Shown here: positions 12,222-21,539 of the stretch, in pieces
Layout of the letters: the number at the start of each line of letters is the position of its first letter
Numbering within the stretch: the stretch's first letter is position 1
Source: Vesta saturnalis
Lineage: Eukaryota > Arthropoda > Insecta > Coleoptera > Lampyridae
Length of the DNA: 64,000 bases
Assembly (NCBI GenBank): GCA_036346205.1
Contig: JARFJB010000534.1
Coordinates: 6,173,501 to 6,237,500 of the forward strand
Direction of reading: 5' to 3'
The notes under the pieces: generated by a model
The model's database searches: none
Seen by the model: only the letters and a program-made list of their open reading frames with translations
Told to the model about the DNA's origin: nothing
Translations under genes and position numbers: made by a program

Positions 12222-13286
12222 TGTAAGGCTGGTAGAAGGGGTTTGGGACTATTCGTCGTCGCCGGTTCGCCTTCGCCGATTCGCTGTCGCCAATTCGCCG
12301 TCGGGACAGTTGGCCGTCGGTCAAATTCGCCGTAGGGACGATTCGCCGTCGGGGGATGTTTTAGATGAATTTATAAAATTAATTTGTTCTTAGGTATGCC
12401 AACACAAAATTAATGCATAACGTAAAAAAATACTACAGATGTAAAACGATTTTAATAAGTAAAATAGGATATGTACATATTAACTATAAATTGACCTACA
12501 TATTGTAATTATGTGCAAAGGATTATTGCGGAAAAACCATTTATTTAAAATAAAGAATGTCATATAAAGTCTATTTAAAGTAAAGACCCTCATTATAAAC
12601 TCATTAAAACACAATTTTAAGGAGACACTCATTACCAACTCATAGAAAATCTATTTAAAGTAAGGGTGTCCATTATCATACGAGAAATATAATAGCACAT
12701 CAAAAAGCAACGATTTGTACGGCGAATTTGACCGACGGCCAACTGTCCCGACGGCGAATTGGCGACGGCGAATCGGTGAAGGCGAACCGGCGACGGCGAA
12801 TTGTCCTAGACCCTGGTAGGAAGTGGTAATTTATTCTACAAACACTTACACAAGTATAATAATCCAAAAGATTAAAAGTTTGTTACAAGAGGTCATAGTC
12901 ATAACAAAAGTCTTAGGTGGTAGCACACACTAGCACTCGCGAAGGAAGCGGTGAATACTCGCGTCTGTGGCCGGGGTTTGACCGGAAGGTGTTCAGAGGA
13001 ATCGTCCCCGAAGCACTACTTCTCGTAAACAGTAATACGGGTCCTACTTCTTACGGTTAGATCCCGTGATGGTCGTTCAGTTCAATTCGTTCTTACTAAA
13101 AGAAGCTATCCGGACTGAGGATGATGTGGTATGGCAGGTGCGCAAGATTATAACCAAGTAAGATTATGTTTCCATCTACGACTTTTAACGTGTGGTGCCA
13201 TCTGTTAACGTCTGTACAACTTAGTGTATGTGTATGTATGTGTATGTTGGGATGCCTAACCATTAGGCGTTGCTGGGTCCGTTACA
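12222..13286 (-). repeat. Gypsy 3' LTR, carrying a 575-bp inserted element
   Basis: Outside 12239-12813 (plus one copy of the ~9-bp duplication) this matches the other LTR almost base for base through to GTTACA at 13286. The real LTR length is therefore about 480 bp. Confidence 0.95.
12239..12813. mobile_element. 575-bp MITE-like element with ~96-bp terminal inverted repeats
   Basis: Left end GGGTTTGGGACTATTCG; complement of the right end GGGTCTAGGACAATTCG. The two then agree closely for about 96 bp made of reiterated short words such as CGCCGTCG and ATTCGCCG. The flanks show an imperfect 9-10 bp duplication, tggtagaag (12230-12238) and tggtaggaag (12814-12823), a length suggestive of Mutator-like elements. 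The AT-rich middle codes for nothing. Because the other LTR lacks it, the insertion post-dates the Gypsy element. Confidence 0.85.
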
Positions 13287-13305
13287 GACTTCCCATCTGA
13301 ATCCT
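13287..13305 (-). other. Gypsy polypurine tract region
   Basis: On the minus strand the bases just before the 3' LTR read GGATTCAGATGGGAAGTC. The purine run AGATGGGAAG is the likely plus-strand primer, though it is short. Confidence 0.5.
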
Positions 13306-13340
13306 TATGACGTCCCGACGAGGATTCAGGATTAGGTGTA

Positions 13341-16142
13341 TTACGGTTTACTTTCCTCGGTCGTCCCCTTTTCCTGATTGGTGTTGGGTACTTCTTCTGT
13401 GTTGCCGTAATATGGGGTGATGTCTGATGTGTGGTAGGTTCCTACTAGTTTGCCGCCTTCTTTATGGCTTATTTCGTACGTTGTGGCTGACTTTTTCTGA
13501 AGTACTCGGTACGGGCCATCTCGGCGGGGTGCGAATTTATTCGTCGTTCTCTTTGTTTTGTCGCTCAGGATGTGAGTTTTAATAAGGACTAAGTCGCCAG
13601 GCTGGTGATCGGGTGCCACTCGGCGAGTTCTATCAGCATATTTCTTCCGTTGCTCCTGTTTTGCCTCTTGTTGCAATCGAGCTCGGATACTTCCGGTTAG
13701 CTGCATTAGGAACGGAGTGATTTCTGGGATGAAATTCTCTGTCTGTATGATAGATCTTTGGTCGCGAGTGACGTCGTCTGTCGTTCTGAGTTCTCTACCA
13801 AATGTTAAATAGGCGGCTGTAGTTTGGGTGGATTCGCTTTTAGTTGTGTTCATTGCGAATCGAATGGCTGCTAGAAACGTGGGCCAGACTGATTGTTGTT
13901 GCCTGGTTAGTATTGCTAATTGCGTTTTCAAGTCCCTGTTCCTTCGTTCTTCAGGATTTGCTTGCGGGTGGTACATTGGAGTGAGTACTTGCTTGATCCC
14001 TAGACAGTGGGTCACATGCTGCATTACGGCGTTTACGAACTGTGTGCCATTGTCGCTTAGGAGGCGGCGTGGTGTGCCGAACCTTAGGAAGACCTCGTTG
14101 ATGAGCGTTTGAGCGCATGTAATAGCGTCAGCCCGTTCGATCGGGAATAGTTCAACCCACTTGGAGGTGACATCTTCGACTATGAGTATCCACCGGTGAC
14201 CCGTGGTTGCTTGCGGGAGAGGTCCGAACAAGTCTACTGCTAACTGTTCGAAGCGTCTCGTTGATGCTGGCGTTTGGAGAAGGCCGGCGGGCCTCAGGTT
14301 GGTTGGCTTGAATTTCTGGCAGTCTGGACAAGTTTTTGTGTAGTCAGTGATAAAGCGACGCATACCGGTCCAATAGTATCTTTGTGCTATCTTTTGGAAT
14401 GCTCTTTCGGTTCCATAGTGTCCCGCAGTGGCGGCATCATGATGGTCGGCTAGGATAGTTTTCCATTCATGTTGTGGGACTATTTGTTGCGAGTTCTCTG
14501 AGTCTGACTCTGGTGCGTATCTGTATAGAGCACTTTGGCTTATTAGCTATCCCTTGGACGTCCAACTTCCGAGATCAGCTCCGTTTGTTTCGAAGCTTTT
14601 TATAATCTTTTCTATTTCTCTGTCTTTCAGTTGGTTCTCCCGGATATCTTGGGCGGACCTGCGAGGGATGTCAATAGACACGGAACAGATTTCGCACGCG
14701 AAGACTTCATGTGTTTCGCATGGTGGTCTGGATAGTGCGTCAGCGACTACGTTATGTTTTCCCGGTGTATACTTGATTATGAGGTCGTATGGTTGTAATA
14801 TTAGGGCCCAATGGGCCAATCTGCCGGTAGGCGTCTTGAGTGACATTAGCCATTTAAGGGGTTGATGGTCTGTGAGGAGCATCACTGGGCGCCCTTCGAT
14901 GTAACCACGGAATTTGCCTACTGCCCAAACTACGGCTAGTGCTTCCCGCTCCGTGGTGCTGTAGTTTTTTTCTGCTGAGGTGAGGAGACGATTCGCGTAT
15001 TCAACCGGACGTTCATCTGTAGTTTCCCCTTGGGATAGGACTGCGCCAATTGCGTAACCGCCGGCGTCAGTCTTATTGCCAAAATTTAGTTTTGGGTCGG
15101 CCTGTCGCAGAATTGGTGCTGTGGACAGCTTACTTTTTAGCGTCTGGAAGGCCTGGCGTTGTTCTTCTGCCCATTTCCACTCTGCGTTTTTCTTCATGAG
15201 TGACGACAGTGGACGGGATATGGCGGCGTAACCTTCTATGAATCTTCTGTACCATGAGCACATTTGTAGAAAGGTTAAAAGGCGTTTTGTGTCGCGAGGT
15301 TCCGGCAAGTTGGTGATAGTGGCGACCTTTTCCGGGTTGACGTGTAGGCCGTTATTGGTCAGGATGTGCCCAAGGTATTGCACGCGTTCGCCGAAAAACA
15401 CACACTTGCTTCTCCGGAGTTTGAGTTTAAAACTGTTCAATCGCGAGAATACTATATCTAAGTCTTCAAAATGTTTGTCCTGTGATTCTGACGACACAAT
15501 AATATCGTCTAGATAAGCCAGAACTGTTATTCCCGATAATCCCGCTCGAAACCGGTGGATTAGCCGTTGGAAGGTTGCTGGAGCATTTCGTAGTCCAAAG
15601 GGCATACGGTTGAATCGGTATAGGCCAAAAGGGGTAATGAAGGCAGTCTTGTCTTTATCGCGTTCTCGAATTGGTACTTGCCAGTAGCCGGCTCGCAAAT
15701 CCATAGTAGACAGGACAGCTGCCTTGGCGGCGTGGAGGAGATCATCCATCCGCGGGAGGGGATAATGGTCGCCGGAGGTGATACTGTTCAACTTTCGGTA
15801 ATCGACACAGACTCTTACTTCTCCATTCGGTTTTGGGACCATTACCACTGGGGCAGCCCAAGCGGACTCGCATTCCTCGATGATTCCCTCAAGGAGCATC
15901 TTGTCGATCTCGCCTTTGAGTTTTTCTTGTTTGGCGGGTGTCATTCGCTATGGCGGCGTGGCTAGTGGTATGTGATCTCCGGTGTCGATTCGGTGTTCAG
16001 TGTGTGGCGTGGCTTCTCCCCCTGCTGCAAATGTGAGATAGTGTTTGTTTAGGAGGGTGGAAAGCCTTGCTTTGTCGGTCTGCCCAAGGGCGGTGGCTTC
16101 GTCTGCCCTTGGAGCCAGGTCTTCGATTTCAATCATTTGCAA
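13341..16142 (-). pseudogene. Gypsy pol: reverse transcriptase, RNase H and integrase, with two in-frame stops
   Basis: One minus-strand frame runs from about 16142 to 13341. It is interrupted only by TAG codons at 15948-15950, just before the reverse transcriptase, and 14547-14549, between RNase H and integrase. The RT palm is intact ('VCVDYRKLN', 'MPFGLRNAPATFQ', 'LAYLDDII'). RNase H has 'TDAGGYAIGAVL' and 'LLTDHQPL'. The integrase HHCC finger lies near 14300-14450, and its catalytic core has 'AVDLFGPLP', 'LLSDNGTQF' and 'HPQANPEER'. After the core come a 'PGDLVLI' segment and 'FAPRRDGPYRVL', matching the C-terminal domain of Gypsy integrases. It would copy genomic RNA and insert the cDNA. 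The catalytic acidic residues all look present, so the two stops are the main lesions in this part. Confidence 0.95.
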
Positions 16143-16866
16143 GCTGATCGTGCGTGGCCTCTTTTTCTTGGGCGAGTGCGGGAATATTGCTCCACTCGGG
16201 AGAGGTCGTAGGTCCTAGAACGGTGAGAGGGCGTCCGCGAATATTTCGTCGATTGTTCTTGTAATGTCCGGGTCTCGTGGAGCTGGCGTTGTTCTTCGCG
16301 GAGGCGTCTCGAGACCGAACAAAAATCTGCATCTTCTGTGACAGTGCTCTGGGATCGTTGGGCTCTAGTTCGGGTCGGATCGGAGTTGGCCGGTGGACGT
16401 CAAGACTGATCTGAGTCAGCTGGTATGGTTTCGGCAGGAACCCAAGGGTGGGTTCGGTTCTAATGGTGTGCCACTCTCCCGGTTGGTCGGCAAAGCTCCA
16501 TTGGTTGGCAGCGGTATCTAAGACGAGTTTAGCACTACGCATGAAGTCTATGCCTAAGAGGGTTCTATTTTGCGCACTTAGTAGTACAATAAAGTCTGTT
16601 TTAATTACCCGGTTCATGAGTCGCACATCCACTGTAGTTTTCAGCACTTGCTGGGGGCGTGCTTCACCGTCCGCGAGTATTACGTTTACATCCTGCGGGG
16701 TGAACACACATTTAAGTCTTTGTAAATGTTCATACAATGTCTTTCCTGCGACATTTTGTTTTGCTCTGGTGTCAAGGTATGCACCACTCACAGAGTCACC
16801 AACTCGAATTGTAACGACCGGTCTCGCGCTCGAGAAGTCGTGGGTTTCCGCGTTCAGAGAAAAAAT
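16129..16866 (-). pseudogene. Gypsy protease region with an altered active site
   Basis: In the -1 frame relative to the end of gag, an aspartic-protease-like fold is readable. The 'LDTRAKQNVAG' segment sits where retropepsins have D-T/S-G-A, and 'LLGIDFM' matches the usual second signature. The active-site Gly is Arg here, which should inactivate the enzyme. The reading ends at 16129, and the pol frame overlaps it by 14 bases in a third frame, so a frameshift probably occurred near 16135-16142. Retropepsins of this group cut the gag-pol polyprotein. Confidence 0.8.
16860..16866 (-). promoter_or_regulatory. possible -1 ribosomal frameshift site between gag and protease
   Basis: On the minus strand the gag frame reads GGA TTT TTT CTC TGA. 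The heptamer A TTT TTT followed by a -1 slip enters the frame that leads to the protease. This is where Gypsy elements often change frame. No pseudoknot was checked. Confidence 0.45.
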
Positions 16867-17167
16867 CCGGCGTCTTTCACTGATGTCTCACACTTGGAGC
16901 AGTTGCTTCTAATTACACCGGGTTCACCGCACCCGAAGCAGCTGACAGTTGGTTTTGACGTGGGGGCAGCGTTTTGTTTCTGAGGTGCCACGGCTTCAGC
17001 CTTGATTTTTTTTCGGCATTCGTCCTTTGAATGGCCAGGTATTCGGCAATACGCACACCTCAGTTTCTTGCTTACCAAATTTCCGATAGGTTGGCTCTTT
17101 GTTTCGTTTTTTGTAATGTGCTCAAGTTTCCGGAGTTCGTGAAACGTACTGAATTTTGTACGAGGTA

Positions 17168-17247
17168 CTGCTTTTCTAGTTCTCCGGTTTAGGGTAGCGT
17201 AGACCATCTGCTTTTCTAGTTCTCCGGTTTAGGGTAGCGTAGACCAT
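17168..17247. repeat. perfect 40-bp tandem duplication in gag
   Basis: Bases 17168-17207 are repeated exactly at 17208-17247. Forty is not a multiple of three, so the duplication alone shifts the frame and separates the capsid part from the zinc knuckles. Perfect identity makes it a late event. Confidence 0.95.
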
Positions 17248-17776
17248 ATCTACCTGGAATTCTTCAATAGGTCTTGTCGCTTTCGGGAGCTTCGCAATTA
17301 TAGCACGTTTTTCCGCGATGAAGAGTTCCGTTACCTGGTTTTCCTCTTGTTCTTTAGAGAAGAATTCTCTAAGAAGCACGTGCGTGGGTTGGTCCGGTCC
17401 GTACGTGGCTTTAAGCGTTTGCACCGCTTGGGCCCATGTAGGGGTGGTATCTTTCACGCCTTGCCACCAAGTTAACGCAGGCTCTTCTAACAGCATCGGG
17501 AGTCCCTTCACTGCATTCTCATCTGAAACGGCCTCACATTCTTTAAAAATGCACACGGCGTCGATGAAGGCGTGGACGTCGGTTTTTCCGTTGAACCGCG
17601 TTTTGCATTTCGTGAGTGATCCCACTGCCGTGTTTCCTGGAAGCATTCTTACCCCGATTGTCTCAATGAGTTTCTGTAGTTGTTCCATTGATATTTGAAT
17701 TGGGGCTGTTGCTTCCACCATTTTCCTCGATTTACTTCTTGTCTCAATTTTGATTGAGAGTTTTTTCTTTTTGTTT

Positions 17777-17788
17777 CGTTGGGCGCCA
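17777..17788 (-). other. Gypsy primer binding site, lysine tRNA type
   Basis: Two bases from the 5' LTR, the minus strand reads TGGCGCCCAACG. This is complementary to the 3' end of eukaryotic tRNA-Lys(CUU), including the CCA; the next bases (AAAC) diverge. Confidence 0.8.
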
Positions 17789-17790
17789 CT

Positions 17791-18270
17791 TGTAAGGCTG
17801 GTAGGAGGTGGTAATTTATTCTACAAACACTTACACAAGTATAATAATTCAAAAGATTAAAAGTTGTTACGAGAGGTCATAGTCATAACAAAAGTCTTAG
17901 GTGGTAGCACACACTAGCACTCAAAGGAAGCGGTGAATACTCGCGTCTGTGGCCGGGGTTTGACCGGAAGGTGTTCAGAGGAATCGTCCCCGAAGCACTA
18001 CTTCTCGTAAACAGTAATACGGGTCCTACTTCTTACGGTTAGATCCCGTGATGGTCGTTCAGTTCAATTCGTTCTTACTAAAAGAAGCTATCCGGACTGA
18101 GGATGATGTGGTATGGCAGGTGCGTAAGATTATAACCAAGTAAGATTATGTTTCCATCTACGACTTTTAACGTGTGGTGCCATCTGGTAACGTCTGTACA
18201 ACTTAGTGTATGTGTATGTATATGTGTATGTTGAGATGCCTAACTATTAGGCGGTACTGGGTCCGTTACA
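17791..18270 (-). repeat. Gypsy 5' LTR, complete, 480 bp
   Basis: It has TG...CA ends with the short inverted repeat TGTAA/TTACA and is followed by target duplication ccat. This is the copy without the inserted element, so it serves as the reference for the other LTR. Confidence 0.95.
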
Positions 18271-18704
18271 CCATGTTTTTATATAACACCGAAAATAAAA
18301 TGAAAAACCATTGAGTAATTTTGAAAGCTTTTTATATGTAAGAGTAATCTCACTAAAGATACAAAATGCAAAAAGAAATTTAGTATTTCTCAAAAAAACC
18401 TTATCAATTCAATTATTTCTTTTTAATAACATTATTCAATAAATACTATAATTGTTTTATCAAAATATTAATATTGCACTCATAAATAAAAAAGTCAATT
18501 AAAAAATCAATTAAAAATTCTATTTCATAAAAAATTTTCTGTAAATTCATGAAAAAGAATCAGAAACAATTTTTTAAATAAATTGTCGTTACATTTTTTC
18601 GGGTTTAAGATTTTGGCGTTATGAAAAATTTGCCGCTCTCCAAATAGTGCCCCCGTACGCCCGGGCCTCATGCGCCTAGGCGGAAATACAGCACTGTGCA
18701 TTTG

Positions 18705-19270
18705 TAGTTATTAAAAAAAACATATATTCCATTGCTTTTAATTTCCACTTTGTACGTTGGTAGGTTGTTTGACATCAAATATTTCGTAATTATTAAAAGT
18801 TTATTAAAATGTTTTTTCAATGACCTAACGTTTAAACTAAATATGTTTAATAAGTGCTTATTTAATGGCTCGCCATTTTAAAAATTATTCTATACCAATA
18901 TATTCATAAAATTTTTTAATTTTATGTCATGTTTATTATCTATAATTTGTGTAGCAGCCATTTTTAATAATCATGATTCAAAATAAAGATAAATAGATTT
19001 TAGAATTCAATAAGGCCTAAATGCAAAGTAAATGTTTTTTTAAATTTGTAAAGTTCGCATCAAGTAAAATTTATCTTAACCTAACACACCATTTACATTG
19101 GGAGAATGAAAGCGGTATTCTTTTAAATAAAATAAAACGTAATTTTTAATTAATAGTTTATTCAACAATGAACACGTGTATATCACTCATTGTAATAATA
19201 CTTATTGGCTATGCCTCAAAATCACATACGAAATAAAATAGAAATAGTCTGGACTAAAGCACTACTCCAG
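18705..19270. other. AT-rich spacer without recognisable features
   Basis: No protein similarity, array or inverted repeat was found between the hAT end and the next MITE. Confidence 0.5.
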
Positions 19271-19273
19271 ATA

Positions 19274-19867
19274 TAGTCTGTAAAAATAAAGATTTTCTAT
19301 TTCGGCTTAGCGCTTTATTACTCAGAGACAATGGAAATGTAATCCTATTCCAGAAGTTACCAAACGTTTTCAACGAACTCAGTTCGGTACTGAATTCAAT
19401 ATTCCGGTATCTTAAATATTTTTCCAGATATTAAATTTCGAAATTTGTTTATACTTTCGTTACGGCGGTATTCGAAGTTCGTCACTATTAGTATATAATA
19501 AAAACTGGTTTATAATATCAATTACTTTTTAATTACCAATTAATGATTTCGTTGTTGCACATTTCAAAATAAATGAACTATATTAAGTAATGAACCTCTG
19601 CATCCACACACAAAAAAAACTTTGCAACATAGTTAAAATTAAAAATCGTTCAAAACGTTTTATAACTTCTGGAATAGAATTAAAATTCCATTGTGTTTAC
19701 CTCTCGCGAGCGGTCTTAAGTCATTGAGCAGGTAATTTACGCTTTCACTTAAGTCGCGTACGTTTCTATTGAAACCCAAACATTAGAAAGAAACGGCTGT
19801 ATATTCCCAATGTCTCAGAGTAATAAAGCGCTAAGCCGAAATAGAAAATCTTTATTTTTACAGACTA
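19274..19867. mobile_element. 594-bp MITE with ~58-bp terminal inverted repeats and TA target
   Basis: The left end begins TAGTCTGTAAAAATAAAG and the right end is its complement at 19850-19867. Pairing continues through the segment containing 'gcttagcgctttatt', for about 58 bp with almost no mismatch. A second inner pairing links 'tattccagaagtt' near 19345 with 'aacttctggaata' near 19668. TA lies on both sides (19272-19273 and 19868-19869), as in Tc1/mariner insertions. It encodes nothing. Confidence 0.85.
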
Positions 19868-19869
19868 TA

Positions 19870-21128
19870 ACAAAGACGTACATAGCGTCGTCAACTTTAA
19901 CTTTTAACTTTAACTTTAAACATTATATCACACTACGCCACAGTAAAACTCAAATCAATACTAAATATGGGTCAATAATTTTAAACAAGCTCAATCACTG
20001 TTTAAAAACCACAATGTCACATCCAGAAGTACTGCAAAAATACGGATGGAATCAAACAAGTACAATTCCAGCAAAAATTAATATCCATAGGCTGCCAGAA
20101 AAGGCAAATATATTCTTAAATATCTGGAGAAGGGTTGTATGAATGGGACATCTGATCCCCTCAAACAGATTACATAAAATATATTGTAGACGATGATGAA
20201 CAAACTGATTTTATTCAAGACAAACTACGATACGAAAAACACACGTTCATATACATTGCGGATACACCCTACCAAACTGTGTGGGATGTGACATAGTAAT
20301 ATAAGACCAAAAAACAATATGGGAGGTACCACAAGTATGTTCGACGCTTACAACAAGCTTAACGGGAATTTTGAAGGGAATAGAAGCCAACGAAAGAAGC
20401 CCAACAAACAAAATACTGTGCTCTACTTCTAAGGCAGCTATTCATTCTTTAGAAAACTGCTATTCACAAAATAGTCTCGTTAAAACCATACAACAATGAT
20501 TAACACGATTAATACAGAATGGAACACCAACAAGAATTCTATAAATGTCAATAGAACTAAAAACATTAGAAATGACCCAACTCACGTCTGCAAGAAGTGA
20601 AAACACAGTTAAATTGCTACCTAGTGTATGACCTAATAAAACAAATTCAAAAGATAACCATAGAAAAGTGGCAAACAATATGGGAAATCAGTAATACACA
20701 ATTAAAGAATATTGTTAGGAATATCGATAATATTCCAAAAATAAGTGGACTACAAAGAAAACAAGAAGTAGCATGGACAAGGCTAGCCATTGGTCACACA
20801 AGACTAACTCATTCACACCTTCTATTAGACGAAAATCCCTCTAAGTGTTCACAATGAAAAACAAAAGATTTAACAATAGAACATATAATAGAAGACTGCC
20901 AGGTACTTACACCATAAAGGACTGAACACAAAGTAAAGGGACAACTATACACGATGTTAGAAGAGAGCAAATTTGGACAATTGCTGAAATATCTGGAAAG
21001 CATAAGACTACTGGAAGAAATCTAATGGCAAGATGTAGATTATAGCATAATTGATAAAGGACTATAAAGGTCTAATGATCATAGCTATTGAACACGTTCT
21101 TACATAGCCGTCAGCTGGGGAAATACAT
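19870..21128 (+). pseudogene. I-like LINE 3' fragment with RNase H relic
   Basis: Scattered frames give a connector ('HPEVLQKYGWNQT'), then RNase H pieces near 20370-20500 ('ILKGIEANERSPTNKIL', 'SKAAIHSLENCYSQN'). A typical C-terminal tail follows near 20750-20850 ('RLAIGHTRLTHSHLL', then a Cys-His knuckle relic). The sequence ends near 21110 and runs directly into an (AAT)n array, the 3' end form of I-clade non-LTR elements. The copy is 5' truncated and has many stops and frameshifts. Target-primed retrotransposition would explain the truncation. Confidence 0.75.
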
Positions 21129-21130
21129 AA

Positions 21131-21162
<32 letters not shown>

Positions 21163-21190
21163 GAATAATAATAATAATAAAATAATGATA
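21129..21190. repeat. (AAT)n array, probable LINE tail
   Basis: About 20 AAT units with a few interruptions, starting exactly where the I-like fragment ends. Confidence 0.9.
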
Positions 21191-21535
21191 ATAATAATGG
21201 TTGAATGATTGAATGATTTATTTTCGGAAAAGAACATGCATTTCTGGTTCGACCAAGTCTCAAGGCTTAACGGTCGTGCCCACGTAGGTACATTTATGTA
21301 ATGTTATCCACAAGTTGAAATAAACATAAATAAATAAAACATAACGGTATTCCGTTGACTTATTTCTATTACAATGTTAACATTCTATTTCTAATTGTCT
21401 GATATCTATTTAACAAAACTCAACAACAATTCTTACATTGGAAAAAAAAATAAAAAATAGTAATAATTATAAAATGACTTTGGCAAGTTAAATATAATAA
21501 TAATTATAATAATAATAATAAATATAATAACAATA
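21191..21535. other. unclassified AT-rich segment between two AAT-rich tracts
   Basis: It begins with 'tgaatgattgaatgattta', which on the minus strand could be the 3' end of another LINE, and ends in imperfect AAT repeats near 21500-21530. Nothing coding is visible. Confidence 0.35.
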
Positions 21536-21539
21536 ACAA

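Larger units (their letters stand above)
16854..17721 (-). pseudogene. Gypsy gag (Arc-like capsid plus zinc knuckles), disrupted by a 40-bp duplication
   Basis: The start at 17721 gives an N-terminal part with 'ISMEQLQKLIETIGVR', then a capsid-like stretch ('KFNGKTDVHAF'-type, 'PALTWWQGVKD', 'LKATYGP'). It resembles the retrotransposon gag domain from which Arc proteins descend. A perfect 40-bp tandem duplication at 17168-17247 shifts the frame. Downstream of it the reading carries two zinc knuckles: 'CAYCRIPGHSKDEC' is a correct CX2CX4HX4C, while 'CFGCGEPGVIRSNC' has Val where His belongs. Gag forms the particle and binds RNA. The frame ends at a TGA just after a slippery T run (16860-16866). 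Confidence 0.9.
12222..18270 (-). mobile_element. Ty3/Gypsy LTR retrotransposon
   Basis: It has two LTRs (12222-13286 containing an insertion, and 17791-18270), each starting TGTAAGG and ending GTTACA on the plus strand. It is flanked by a perfect 4-bp target duplication, ccat (12218-12221 and 18271-18274). The order on the minus strand is 5' LTR, lysine-tRNA-like primer site, gag with zinc knuckles, protease, reverse transcriptase, RNase H, integrase, 3' LTR: Gypsy order. The LTRs differ at only a small number of positions outside the inserted element, so insertion was fairly recent, but the coding region is already broken. It sits inside the hAT element. No envelope frame is visible. Confidence 0.95.
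8444..18696 (-). mobile_element. hAT transposon (zf-MYM1-like), interrupted by a Gypsy element
   Basis: The left end reads CAGTGGCGGATTTAGGC and the complement of the right end reads CAGTGCTGTATTTCCGC, an imperfect inverted repeat starting CAGTG as hAT ends do. It is flanked by an 8-bp target duplication with one mismatch, tgcattcg (8436-8443) and tgcatttg (18697-18704). Without the Gypsy insertion (12222-18270) it is about 4.2 kb. Transposase relics fill its left half on the minus strand, so the transcriptional 5' end is at the right. Ends, target length and protein agree, so I am confident of the family. Confidence 0.9.

Noticed and set aside
13828..17698. Plus-strand frames inside the Gypsy element
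   Set aside because: They are antisense shadows of gag and pol with no independent similarity.
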